A DNA stretch of 30,088 nt. It comes from Thermoflexales bacterium (GTDB lineage Bacteria > Chloroflexota > Anaerolineae > Fen-1058). The notes under the pieces were generated by a model. The model saw only the letters and a program-made list of their open reading frames with translations, was not told where the DNA came from and did not search any database. Shown in pieces: positions 1 to 7,924 of the stretch (its first letter is position 1; every line of letters begins with the position of its first letter). The stretch covers positions 1 to 30,088 of the forward strand of contig JAFGFO010000425.1 of assembly GCA_016931085.1 (NCBI GenBank), read 5' to 3'. The position numbers and the translations under genes are program-made.

Positions 1-19
1 CGGAGAGAGCGATTGTCCA

Positions 20-50
20 CCTTCCCGAAAGCTCGGAGCTTTCGGGAAGG
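20..50. repeat. Perfect 14-bp inverted repeat
   Basis: Arms at 20-33 and 37-50 are exact reverse complements around a 3-nt CGG loop. No T-tract follows on either strand, so it resembles the dispersed palindromes elsewhere in the window more than an intrinsic terminator. It may mark the 3' end of an unseen upstream gene. Confidence 0.7.
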
Positions 51-63
51 TAAGCGCGACATG

Positions 64-86
64 TCGTCTCTCCGACAAGCTCCTAG
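64..86 (+). repeat. 23-bp dispersed repeat, copy 1
   Basis: This 23-nt stretch (TCGTCTCTCCGAC..., ending CTCCTAG) occurs again exactly, in inverted orientation, at 30003-30025. Both copies lie next to palindromic repeats just upstream of genes. A weaker hairpin (GATTTAG at 94-100, CTAAATC at 110-116) follows. Confidence 0.75.
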
Positions 87-155
87 AATCCGGGATTTAG
101 ACCTTTGGCCTAAATCAAGAGAAAACGGGCTGTCGGAATAGCCTGCCGGTTTCTC

Positions 156-180
156 TATAATCCTGTTTTTGTGGTAAACT
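156..180 (+). promoter_or_regulatory. Putative promoter of the SWIM operon
   Basis: A consensus TATAAT lies at 156-161, but no good -35 is found 16-18 bp upstream. A second candidate is TGg-TAAACT (172-180), an extended -10 like the one before acnA. The ribosome-binding site AAAGGA (193-198) and GTG start (209) follow. Either -10 would give a short leader; neither is proven. Confidence 0.4.
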
Positions 181-208
181 TACTCTATCTGCAAAGGAAT
201 CAGCAAGC

Positions 209-1549
209 GTGGAGTGGACAGTCGATCAGGTCTTACAATTGGCGCCAGACCCCGCTTCGGCCAAGGCCGGCAAGACCCTGGCCTTGGCGCGCAAGTGGTC
301 TTCTTTGGGCCGCACCGAGCGCGCCGCCTGGGGCGAATGTCAGGGCAGCGGCAAGGCCGCTTACCAGACACGCATTGATCTGAATGAGCCGGCCTTTAAA
401 TGCTCGTGCCCCAGCCGCAAGTTCCCCTGCAAGCACGCCTTGGGGCTGTTCCTCCTGCTCGTCAACCAGCCGGAGCTTTTCGCGCAGCTTGCCCCACCAG
501 CTTGGGTGAGCGACTGGCTGGAAGGCCGCCAAAAGCGGGCCGAGCAGCGCGCCGGGCGCAAGCCGCGCGCCGAAGGCGTGAGCGACGAAAAAGCCCAGGC
601 TAAACGCGCCGCCGAGCGCGAGTCCAAGGTGTCGCTTGGCCTGGACGATCTGGACTTGTGGCTGCGCGACCTGGTGCGCCAGGGCCTGGCCTGGGCGCAG
701 ACCCAGCGGCCCAAGTTTTGGGAGACGGCCGCCGCGCGCATGGAGGATGCCCAGGCCCCTGGCCTGGCGCGCATGCTGCAAGAACTGCCCGGCGTTTACT
801 CTTCGGGCGAGGGCTGGCAAGATCGCTTGCTGGAGCGGCTTGGCCGGCTGCATCTGCTGGTGGAGGCTTACAAGCGCCTGGACAGGCTGCCAGAAGCCGT
901 GCAAGCGGACCTTCGCAGCGCCATCGGTTGGACGCAGAGCCAGGATGACCTGCTGGCCGGGCCAGGCGTGAGCGACTGTTGGCTGGTGCTGGGGCAGCGG
1001 GTCGAGATAGAGAAAAAACTGCAAGCGCAGCGCACCTGGCTGTGGGGCCAATTGGGCGGGCGCGCCGCGCTTGTCTGGCAGTTCGCCTACGGCAAACAAG
1101 CGCTCGATACCAGCCTGGTGCCCGGCACGGCGCTGGAGGCCGAGCTGGCTTTTTACCCCAGCGCATATCCCTTGCGTGCGCTAGTCAAGGCGCGCCAGGC
1201 GGTGATCAGCCAGATGGACGTGACGGGCGGCTATGAGACGATTGCCGCCGCCGTCGAGGCCTATACCGTGGCCCTGTCGCACAATCCGTGGATCAGGCAG
1301 TTTCCCTGGCTGTTGCAGAACGTGGTGGTCACGCAACAGCCTGGAGACCGCTATGGCGCGTGCGATCGAGCCGGCCACCTGGTGGATCTGTCGCCGCAGT
1401 TTACGCACACCTATTTTGATTATGGCCGGGGGGGCTGGGTGCTGCTAGCCTTGAGTGGAGGGCAGCCGCTTAGCTTGTTTGGCGAGTGGGATGGCAGCTC
1501 CTTGCTGCCGCTTAGCGCCTGGGCCGACGGCCGGTTTGTAAATTTTTAG
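209..1549 (+). CDS. SWIM zinc-finger protein (YehQ-like)
   Basis: A 446-aa protein starting at GTG 209, chosen because AAAGGA lies about 10 nt upstream and the N-terminus reads as a normal SWIM-family start. The SWIM zinc motif CSCPSRKFPCKH gives Cys65, Cys67, Cys74 and His76 (CxC...CxH). A basic Arg/Lys/Ala-rich linker follows (about 108-140), then a long helical region without a recognised domain. SWIM domains are known to bind DNA or protein. In this gene context (next to MoxR ATPase, DUF5682 and VWA genes) the family matches the SWIM protein of the E. coli yeh cluster. It is probably the first gene of an operon. It may deliver or recognise the target of the ATPase/VWA pair; that role is inference. 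No signal peptide or membrane segment is seen, so it is probably cytoplasmic. Confidence 0.88.
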   Translation: MEWTVDQVLQLAPDPASAKAGKTLALARKWSSLGRTERAAWGECQGSGKAAYQTRIDLNEPAFKCSCPSRKFPCKHALGLFLLLVNQPELFAQLAPPAWVSDWLEGRQKRAEQRAGRKPRAEGVSDEKAQAKRAAERESKVSLGLDDLDLWLRDLVRQGLAWAQTQRPKFWETAAARMEDAQAPGLARMLQELPGVYSSGEGWQDRLLERLGRLHLLVEAYKRLDRLPEAVQADLRSAIGWTQSQDDLLAGPGVSDCWLVLGQRVEIEKKLQAQRTWLWGQLGGRAALVWQFAYGKQALDTSLVPGTALEAELAFYPSAYPLRALVKARQAVISQMDVTGGYETIAAAVEAYTVALSHNPWIRQFPWLLQNVVVTQQPGDRYGACDRAGHLVDLSPQFTHTYFDYGRGGWVLLALSGGQPLSLFGEWDGSSLLPLSAWADGRFVNF

Positions 1550-1550
1550 C

Positions 1551-1655
1551 GTAAACTTTGGTCACAGAGATGCACGGAGTGAGTAGAGTTTCACAGAGAA
1601 GATTAGGCTTTTGGTTTCTCTGTGCCTCTCTGTGTCCTCTGTGAAGCTCTGTGTA
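1551..1655 (+). repeat. Degenerate copy of the 136-bp palindromic element
   Basis: It carries the same CACAGAG-rich left arm and CTCTGTG-rich right arm as the elements at 26747 and 28262. The left end is changed (GTAAACTTTGG rather than GTAACTCAGG) and the right terminus is missing. It lies between the SWIM and DUF5691 genes, begins one base after the SWIM stop, and could fold as a long hairpin in the operon mRNA. Confidence 0.75.
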
Positions 1656-1669
1656 GAAGCATTGAGGTG

Positions 1670-3217
1670 ATGGTGGAAGCGTGGCAAGAGCTGGTTACGA
1701 CGGCCCTGGTGGGCACCGAGCGGCAGCCATTTAAAGTGCCGCAGGTGAGCGGGCCGCTGGATCATCTACTGAGTCAACTGGATGGCGCTGACCAAGAGCG
1801 CGCTCTGCTGTCGGCCTCGGCCGCGGTGGCCTCGTATCAGTTGGCTGGCCGGGCCTTGGATGCAGCCCCAGCCGAGCGGCAGAAGCCCTGCGAGCCAGAC
1901 GACGTGCCGCGCTGCAGCGCGCGCGCCGCCCAGCACTTGCGCCTGATGCTGCACAAGCAGCACAAGGAGCTTTTGCCCGAGTGGCTGGCGGCGCTGGCTG
2001 CCAGGCAGCAGCGCTTGCCGGAGGAATGGCTGCCAGCCCTCTTGGACGTGGGCCGCTCCCAGGCCGATCTGCGCCTGGCAATCGTGCGCGTGATCGGCCG
2101 CCGCGGCCAGTGGCTGGCGGCGCAGAACCCCACGTGGGATTATGCCTGCCCCGGCGATGCCGACGGCGCCGGCGACAGCGCCGCGACGCTTTGGCAGACG
2201 GGCAAAGCGGCGGCACGGCTGCTGCTGCTGCAAGCCTTGCGTGCCAGCGCGCCGGACCGCGCCCGCGAGCTGCTGGCTGCCACCTGGAAGCAGGAATCGG
2301 CCGAGGATCGGGCTGCTTTTATAGCCACCTTCGAGGCTGGCCTCGGTCTGGCCGACGAGCCTTTCCTCGAAGCGGCCTTGGACGATCGCCGCAAGGAGGT
2401 GCGCGGCGTGGCAGCCGAGCTGTTGGCGCGCTTGCCCTCCTCTCGCTTGTGCCAGCGCATGACCGAGCGGGTACGGGGACTGCTGAGACTTGAGAAAGAT
2501 AAACGCAAGGAGCGCATTGAGGTCACCTGGCCTAAAGCGTGCGACAAGCCGATGAGGCGCGACGGGATCGACCCCAAGCCACTGCCTGGCAAAGGCGAAA
2601 AGGCCTGGTGGCTCTCGCAGATGCTCGGGGCAGTCCCGCTGGCTTTTTGGACCGACAGTTGGGGCCTGCCGCCGGCCGCCATCGTAGAGGCCAGCCGGGG
2701 CGAGTGGCGCTCTCCCTTGCTGGAGGGCTGGGCGTTGGCGGCGCAGCGCCAGCGCCAGTCCGATTGGATCGAGGCCCTGTTGTGGGCAATGCTGGACACA
2801 AAGGAAGCAGTGGACATGCCGCGCTTGTTTGGCGCGCTCACCCCTGGGCGGCGGGAGGCGTTCGTCTTGTCTCTGTTGTACGCCGATCCCTCGCTGGAAT
2901 CCACTCAGCCCGTGTATTGGTTGCTGCCGGCCTGCCGGCATCCGTGGAGCAAGAACCTGAGCGCTGTCTTTCTAGACAGCCTGTATCGGTACTTGGAGAA
3001 ACACAATGTCGGGCAGGCGTGGCGCTTGAAGGCGTTCCTGGTAGAGATCGCCCACACCATCGACCCGGCGCTGAGCGGCGAGGTCGTCGCGCGCCTGGCA
3101 AAGCCGGCCCGCGACTATGGCTACGTGGCCCAGGCGCTGGATGAATTTTTGAGCATCGTGCAGTTTCGCCACGATATGCTGGAGGCATTAGTTCATTATC
3201 TGTGTTCATCTGTGTGA
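1670..3217 (+). CDS. DUF5691 family protein
   Basis: A 515-aa protein. The reading frame opens at 1622, but those first codons lie in the palindromic repeat, so ATG 1670 ([18 protein letters not shown]) is taken as the start; GTG 1673 is equally possible because GAGG at 1664-1667 is better spaced for it. The opening [14 protein letters not shown] and the mostly helical, Leu/Ala/Arg-rich body are typical of DUF5691, a family of unknown function seen between SWIM and MoxR genes. The repeated helical pattern suggests HEAT-like scaffolding (inference). No enzymatic motif is visible. The last residues (about LVHYLCSSV) and the stop are encoded by a dispersed repeat arm at 3190-3227, so the native C-terminus may have been replaced. 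The MoxR gene follows 24 nt later. Confidence 0.85.
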   Translation: MVEAWQELVTTALVGTERQPFKVPQVSGPLDHLLSQLDGADQERALLSASAAVASYQLAGRALDAAPAERQKPCEPDDVPRCSARAAQHLRLMLHKQHKELLPEWLAALAARQQRLPEEWLPALLDVGRSQADLRLAIVRVIGRRGQWLAAQNPTWDYACPGDADGAGDSAATLWQTGKAAARLLLLQALRASAPDRARELLAATWKQESAEDRAAFIATFEAGLGLADEPFLEAALDDRRKEVRGVAAELLARLPSSRLCQRMTERVRGLLRLEKDKRKERIEVTWPKACDKPMRRDGIDPKPLPGKGEKAWWLSQMLGAVPLAFWTDSWGLPPAAIVEASRGEWRSPLLEGWALAAQRQRQSDWIEALLWAMLDTKEAVDMPRLFGALTPGRREAFVLSLLYADPSLESTQPVYWLLPACRHPWSKNLSAVFLDSLYRYLEKHNVGQAWRLKAFLVEIAHTIDPALSGEVVARLAKPARDYGYVAQALDEFLSIVQFRHDMLEALVHYLCSSV

Positions 3218-3227
3218 ATCTGTGTCC
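3190..3227 (+). repeat. Single arm of the CTGTGT-type repeat
   Basis: This run of CTGTGTTCATCTGTGTGAAT-type sequence matches the right arm of the palindrome at 4331-4402. It overlaps the 3' end of the DUF5691 gene and supplies its stop codon. Confidence 0.6.
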
Positions 3228-3241
3228 TAAAGAGGTGTTAT

Positions 3242-4324
3242 ATGACAACCATTCTGCGTGAACATGCCGAGCAACAATTTGCACACGAGCTGCGCGAGCT
3301 GGCCAAGGTGGATAAGCGCAAGCGCCCTCCTAACTGGCTGCTGTCGCCCTGGGCGGTGACCAGCTATATTCTCGGTGCCAAGCTTGACAACGGCTTTGTC
3401 GTCTCGCCCAAGTACCTGGGCAACCGGCGCTTGATCGAGATCGCGGTGGCCACGCTGACCACCGACCGGGCGCTGCTGCTGCTGGGCGTGCCGGGCACGG
3501 CCAAGACCTGGGTCTCGGAGCATCTGTCGGCGGCGATCTCGGGCAGCTCGACGCTGCTGGTGCAGGGAACTGCCGGCACCAGCGAAGAGGTGATCCGCTA
3601 CGGATGGAATTACGCGCTGTTGTTGGCCGAGGGCCCCTCGCAGCGCGCCCTGGTCTCCAGCCCCGTCATGCGCGCTATGCAGGAAGGTAAAATCGCCCGC
3701 GTCGAAGAGTTGACCCGCATCCCGGCCGACGTGCAGGACTCGCTCATCACCGTCTTGTCTGAAAAGACCCTGCCCATCCACGAGCTGAACGAAGAAGTAC
3801 AGGCCGTCCGGGGCTTTAACGTGATCGCCACCGCCAACAACCGCGACCGCGGCGTGAACGAGCTGTCCAGCGCGCTCAAGCGCCGCTTCAACACCGTCGT
3901 CCTGCCCTTGCCGGCCACGGTTGACGAGGAGGTGGAAATCGTGCGCATGCGCGTCGAGAGCCTGGGGCGGGCTTTGGAGCTGCCGGCCGAAACGCCCGCG
4001 CTGCAAGAAATTCGCCGGGTCGTTACAGTGTTTCGCGAGCTGCGCGACGGCGCGACCGAGGACGGCAAGACCAAGCTCAAATCACCCAGCGGCACTCTCA
4101 GCACGGCCGAGGCCATCTCGGTGGTGAACAGCGGCATGGCCCTGGCCGGCCACTTTGGCGATGGCCAACTGAAGGCCAATGACCTGGCAGCCGGGCTGGT
4201 GGGCGCGGTTGTCAAGGACCCCGTGCAGGACCGGCTGGTGTGGCTGGAATACCTGGAAACCGTCGTCAAAGAGCGCGACGGCTGGAAAGACCTGTACCGC
4301 GCCTGCCGGGACATCTCTGGGTAA
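3242..4324 (+). CDS. MoxR-family AAA+ ATPase (YehL-like)
   Basis: A 360-aa cytoplasmic ATPase. ATG 3242 is preceded by AGAGG at 3231-3235. Walker A is GVPGTAKT (82-89). The Walker B position reads ARVEEL (152-157), with Glu where Asp is usual. Sensor 1 is IATANNRD (195-202), and LKRRF (212-216) provides the likely arginine finger. The C-terminal helical lid ends near residue 355. MoxR ATPases act as chaperone-like machines with VWA partners. YehL is a named MoxR subfamily, and the neighbours here (SWIM, DUF5682, VWA) are those of the yeh cluster. The likely role is ATP-driven remodelling or metal insertion for an unknown client, with the VWA protein at 6701 as adaptor (inference). The stop is followed at once by a palindromic repeat. 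Confidence 0.92.
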   Translation: MTTILREHAEQQFAHELRELAKVDKRKRPPNWLLSPWAVTSYILGAKLDNGFVVSPKYLGNRRLIEIAVATLTTDRALLLLGVPGTAKTWVSEHLSAAISGSSTLLVQGTAGTSEEVIRYGWNYALLLAEGPSQRALVSSPVMRAMQEGKIARVEELTRIPADVQDSLITVLSEKTLPIHELNEEVQAVRGFNVIATANNRDRGVNELSSALKRRFNTVVLPLPATVDEEVEIVRMRVESLGRALELPAETPALQEIRRVVTVFRELRDGATEDGKTKLKSPSGTLSTAEAISVVNSGMALAGHFGDGQLKANDLAAGLVGAVVKDPVQDRLVWLEYLETVVKERDGWKDLYRACRDISG

Positions 4325-4330
4325 TTTGGA

Positions 4331-4402
4331 GGACACAGATGAACACGGATGAACACAGACTTAAGACTTGAAATCAGCGTCAATCTGTGTTGATCCGTGT
4401 CC
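4331..4402. repeat. Palindromic dispersed repeat (ACACAGATGAACACGG type)
   Basis: The left arm begins at 4331 (GGACACAGATGAACACGG) and the right arm, ending at 4402 (GATCCGTGTCC), is its imperfect reverse complement over about 30 nt. It fills most of the gap between the MoxR and DUF5682 genes. Its right arm is related to the segment at 3190-3227. Confidence 0.8.
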
Positions 4403-4416
4403 AATTTAGAGAATTT

Positions 4417-6708
4417 ATGAGTGTTCACGTTTTTGGCATACGGCACCACGGCCCCGGCTCGGCGCGGAGTTTGCGCCGGGCGCTGGAGGCCCTGCAGCCC
4501 GACGTCATCCTGGTGGAAGGGCCGCCCGACGCGGCTGACGTGCTGCCACTGCTGCCACATCCCCAGATGCGGCCGCCGGTGGCGCTGCTCATCTACGTGC
4601 CCGACGAGCCACGACGCGCCGTCTACTATCCGTTTGCCATCTTTTCCCCGGAATGGCAGGCGCTTCATTATGGACTGACCCAGGCCATCCCCGTTCGCTT
4701 CATGGACTTGTCCCAGGCGCATCGCCTGGCGTTGGACGCCGAGCGGCCGCCGGTCAGGGACCGTTTGCCCTCTCCCTCTGACCAGCCTCCCGAAATCGCA
4801 AATCGCAAATCGCAAATCAAAAATGATCCTTTGCGCTTTCTGGCCGAGGCCGCCGGCTACAGCGACGGCGAGCGATGGTGGGAGCACATGGTCGAGCAGC
4901 GCCGCGACAGCGCCGAGTTGTTTGCCGCGATCCTGGAAGCGATGACGGCCCTGCGCCAGGAGGTCGATCAGGAGGACGAGGTTGAGGCGTCAGAAGAAGC
5001 GTTGACCGAGGCGCAGCGCGAGGCCACCATGCGCACGACCATCCGCCAGGCGCAGCGCGAGGGCTTGCAGCGCATCGCCGTGGTGTGCGGCGCGTGGCAC
5101 GCCCCCGCCTTGGTAGAGGCCGACCAGGCGACGGCCAGGGACGACGCGGCCTTGCTCAAAGGCTTGCCCAAGGTCCAGGTGCAGGCCACCTGGGTGCCGT
5201 GGACGAACGGGCGCCTGTCGTGGGCCAGCGGCTACGGCGCGGGGATCGAGTCGCCGGGCTGGTATCACTATCTATGGACGAGCAGCGAGGCCGGGCTGGA
5301 TTCGACCAGCGTGGCGGTGGGCTGGCTGACACACGTGGCCCAACTCCTGCGCGAACAGGACCTGGACGCCTCTTCGGCTCACGTCATCGAGGCGGTGCGG
5401 CTGGCCGAATCGCTGGCAGCCTTGCGCGACCGTCCCTTGCCCGGCTTGCCCGAGTTGAGCGATGCGGTGCAAACGGTGTTTTGCTTTGGCAGTGATGTGC
5501 CCATGCGCTTGATTGGCGCCAAGCTCATCATCGGCGAAAGCCTGGGCGGCGTGCCCGACGAAACGCCCGCGGTGCCCTTGCAGCAAGACCTGGCTGCCCA
5601 GCAAAAGCGGCTGCGCTTCCCACCCAGCGCGGAGCAGAAACGACACGATTTCGATTTGCGCAAGCCTACTGAGCTGGCACGCAGCCACTTGCTGCATCGC
5701 TTGAACTTGCTCGGCGTGCCGTGGGGCAAGCTGCAGGGTGTTGACAAGCGCAAAAAGGGTACCTTTCACGAGCCTTGGCTGGTGCAGTGGCAGGGAGAGT
5801 TTGCCGTCTCCGTCATCGAGGCAGCTCTATGGGGCAACACGGTCGAGGATGCGGCCACGGCTCGCGCTGGCCGTGCGGCCAAGGATGCGAAGCTACCAGC
5901 CTTGACCAGGCTGGTGAACCAGGCGCTGCTGGCCGATTTGCCGGCTGCCATTGGGCGGCTGATGGAGCGCCTGCAGACTGAAGCGGCGCTGGCCAATGAC
6001 GTGGGCCACCTGATGGACGCCCTGCCGCCGCTGGCTGACGTGCTGCGCTATGGCAGCGTGCGCAAGACCGACGCCAGCATCGTCAGCCACGTCATTGATG
6101 GCTTGGTGGCACGCATCTGCGTGGGGCTGCCCGTGGCGTGCGCCTCGCTCAACGACGATGCCGCGGCGGCCATGTTTGAGCGCCTGGTGCGGGTGCACGG
6201 CGCGATCACGCTCGTGCAAGACGAGGCTCAGCTTGGCGCTTGGCAGCAGGTGCTCGTGCAGTTGACTGACCAGGAGGGGATGCACGGCTTGCTGGCCGGG
6301 CGCTGCTGCCGGCTGCTGCTCGACGCTGGCAGGCTGCCGCTCGACGAGGTGGCCCGCCGGATGGAGCTGGCGCTTTCCGTGGGAAGCGAGCCTGCCCAGG
6401 CAGCCGCCTGGGTCGATGGCTTGCTCAAGGGCAGTGGGCTGTTGCTGCTGCACCACGATGATTTGTGGCAGGTGATCGACCGCTGGGTGACAGCGCTCAA
6501 GGGCGAGGCTTTCGTGGCGGCGCTGCCACTGCTGCGCCGCACCTTTGCCACCTTTGCCGCGCCAGAGCGCCGCCAGATGGGCGAGCGTGCCAGGCACGGC
6601 CTGGCAAGGCCGGCCGATGACGCACAGGCCCAGGCCGGCTTTGATACTGCGCGCGCCGAGCAAGTGCTGCCCATGCTGGCGCAATTGTTGGGTCTTGAAA
6701 ATGCCTGA
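4417..6708 (+). CDS. DUF5682 family protein (YehM-like)
   Basis: A 763-aa protein from ATG 4417. The frame opens at 4387, but those codons lie in the repeat, and MSVHVFGIRHHGPGSARSL is the typical family start. No strong ribosome-binding site is seen. The N-terminal HHGPGSAR (10-17) with LVEGPPDA, and AVVCGAWHAPAL around His228, resemble TraB/EreA-like folds with conserved His and Glu (tentative). The rest is a large helical C-terminal region. The length is close to that of E. coli YehM. Function is unknown; the operon places it with the MoxR ATPase and VWA protein. Residues about 126-136 (EIANRKSQIKN) come from a dispersed AAATCGC-type repeat inserted in frame, in what looks like a loop between the N-terminal domain and LRFLAEAAGY. 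The stop overlaps the start of the next gene by 8 bp, implying translational coupling. Confidence 0.87.
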   Translation: MSVHVFGIRHHGPGSARSLRRALEALQPDVILVEGPPDAADVLPLLPHPQMRPPVALLIYVPDEPRRAVYYPFAIFSPEWQALHYGLTQAIPVRFMDLSQAHRLALDAERPPVRDRLPSPSDQPPEIANRKSQIKNDPLRFLAEAAGYSDGERWWEHMVEQRRDSAELFAAILEAMTALRQEVDQEDEVEASEEALTEAQREATMRTTIRQAQREGLQRIAVVCGAWHAPALVEADQATARDDAALLKGLPKVQVQATWVPWTNGRLSWASGYGAGIESPGWYHYLWTSSEAGLDSTSVAVGWLTHVAQLLREQDLDASSAHVIEAVRLAESLAALRDRPLPGLPELSDAVQTVFCFGSDVPMRLIGAKLIIGESLGGVPDETPAVPLQQDLAAQQKRLRFPPSAEQKRHDFDLRKPTELARSHLLHRLNLLGVPWGKLQGVDKRKKGTFHEPWLVQWQGEFAVSVIEAALWGNTVEDAATARAGRAAKDAKLPALTRLVNQALLADLPAAIGRLMERLQTEAALANDVGHLMDALPPLADVLRYGSVRKTDASIVSHVIDGLVARICVGLPVACASLNDDAAAAMFERLVRVHGAITLVQDEAQLGAWQQVLVQLTDQEGMHGLLAGRCCRLLLDAGRLPLDEVARRMELALSVGSEPAQAAAWVDGLLKGSGLLLLHHDDLWQVIDRWVTALKGEAFVAALPLLRRTFATFAAPERRQMGERARHGLARPADDAQAQAGFDTARAEQVLPMLAQLLGLENA
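4792..4823 (+). repeat. In-frame AAATCGC tandem repeat inside DUF5682 gene
   Basis: Three near-perfect AAATCGC units followed by AAATCAAAAAT, AT-rich within a GC-rich gene. They encode EIANRKSQIKN. The base composition and repetition point to an inserted dispersed repeat rather than native coding sequence. Confidence 0.7.
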
Positions 6709-7921
6709 AACATTAAACCTGAAACCTGAGACCCCCTTGACAGACGAACGCTTACGACGCTGGCGGCTGATCCTGGGTGGTCACGAGGCCGATGGTACCG
6801 GCTTTAGCCTGGGCGGCGCTGACGTGGGCCTGGACCAGGCACTGGGGGCATTGTACGATGCTGAGGGTGGCGATCGCGGCGAGGGCGGCGAGGGCAGCGG
6901 TCGCAGCGGCGGATTGGGCAGATCGGCGCCTAACGTGGCGCGCTGGCTGGGCGATATTCGCAGCTACTTTCCCTCTTCGGTGGTGCGCGTGATGCAGCAG
7001 GACGCGCTCGAGCGGCTCAACTTGCGCCAGATGCTGTTGGAGCCGGAACTGTTGGAAGCCGTCGAGCCGGATGTGCACCTGGTGGCCACTTTGCTGGCGC
7101 TCAAGAGCGTGATCCCCGAAAAAACCAAGGAGACCGCCCGGCTGGTGGTGCGGCAGGTGGTGGAGGAGCTGGAACGCAAGCTGGCTAACCCCTTGCGCCA
7201 GGCGATCACTGGCAGCCTGAACCGGGCCGCCCGCAACCGCCGCCCGCGCTACAACGAGATCGATTGGCAGCGTACGATCCGCGCCAACCTGAAGCACTAC
7301 CAGGCGGAGTATCGCACCATCATCCCCGAAACGCGCATCGGCTTTGGCCGCAAGCGCTCCGAGCTGCGTGACGTGATCTTGTGCATCGACCAGAGCGGCT
7401 CGATGGCCAGCTCGGTGGTGTACGCCGGCGTGTTGGGCGCGGTGATGGCCAGCCTGCCCGTGGTCAAGACGCACGTGATCGTGTTCGACACGGCGGTGGT
7501 CGACCTGACGGAGGAGTTGCACGATCCGGTCGAGTTGTTGTTCGGCGTGCGATTGGGTGGCGGCACCGATATCAACCGCGCGCTGAGCTATTGCCAGGAG
7601 TTGGTGAGCCGGCCTCAAGACACCATCCTGGTGCTCATCAGCGACTTGTACGAAGGCGGCCGGCGCGCCGAGATGCTCAGGCGAGCGGCGGCGCTGGTGG
7701 GGGCGGGGGTCCAAGTGATCGCCTTGCTGGCGCTCAGCGACGACGGCGCACCCAGCTACGATCACGGTGTAGCGGCTTCCCTGGCCGAGTTGGGCATCTC
7801 AGCTTTTGCATGCACGCCAGATGCCTTCCCGGACCTGATGGCAGCCGCCATCAACCGCCACGACATCGCCCAGTGGGCCGCGCTGCGGGGCATCGCAACC
7901 ACGCGTCCTCCGGCCCTGTAA
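6701..7921 (+). CDS. VWA domain (MIDAS) protein (YehP-like)
   Basis: A 406-aa protein. ATG 6701 is chosen because it overlaps the DUF5682 stop by 8 bp; upstream frame is only a shadow of DUF5682. Residues 1-60 hold a variable stretch and a Gly/Ser-rich linker (EGGEGSGRSGGLGRSAPN). A helical middle region follows. The C-terminal VWA domain has an intact metal-ion-dependent adhesion site: DQSGS (Asp230, Ser232, Ser234), Thr289 in GGGTDINRAL, and Asp315 in LISDLYEGG. VWA proteins with MoxR partners bind client proteins through the metal site. Here it completes the SWIM/DUF5691/MoxR/DUF5682/VWA set. Its first codons (ETLNLKPET) lie in an AAACCTGAAACCTGAGAC-type repeat, so the N-terminal ten residues are probably not conserved. 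The gene converges on the hydrolase gene with only 3 bp between stops. Confidence 0.9.
   Translation: MPETLNLKPETPLTDERLRRWRLILGGHEADGTGFSLGGADVGLDQALGALYDAEGGDRGEGGEGSGRSGGLGRSAPNVARWLGDIRSYFPSSVVRVMQQDALERLNLRQMLLEPELLEAVEPDVHLVATLLALKSVIPEKTKETARLVVRQVVEELERKLANPLRQAITGSLNRAARNRRPRYNEIDWQRTIRANLKHYQAEYRTIIPETRIGFGRKRSELRDVILCIDQSGSMASSVVYAGVLGAVMASLPVVKTHVIVFDTAVVDLTEELHDPVELLFGVRLGGGTDINRALSYCQELVSRPQDTILVLISDLYEGGRRAEMLRRAAALVGAGVQVIALLALSDDGAPSYDHGVAASLAELGISAFACTPDAFPDLMAAAINRHDIAQWAALRGIATTRPPAL
6706..6735 (-). repeat. Dispersed CTGAAACCTGA-type repeat at VWA gene start
   Basis: TGAAACATTAAACCTGAAACC followed by TGAGACC is the reverse-complement relative of the repeat at 15639-15664. 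It spans the DUF5682 stop and codons 2-12 of the VWA gene. Confidence 0.6.
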
Positions 7922-7924
7922 GCC

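Noticed and set aside
1766..2941. 391-codon open frame antisense to DUF5691
   Set aside because: Same shadow effect in GC-rich DNA; low-complexity composition and no motif.
3610..4887. 425-codon frame antisense to the MoxR and DUF5682 genes
   Set aside because: It spans two well-supported genes and a palindromic repeat; no domain is visible.
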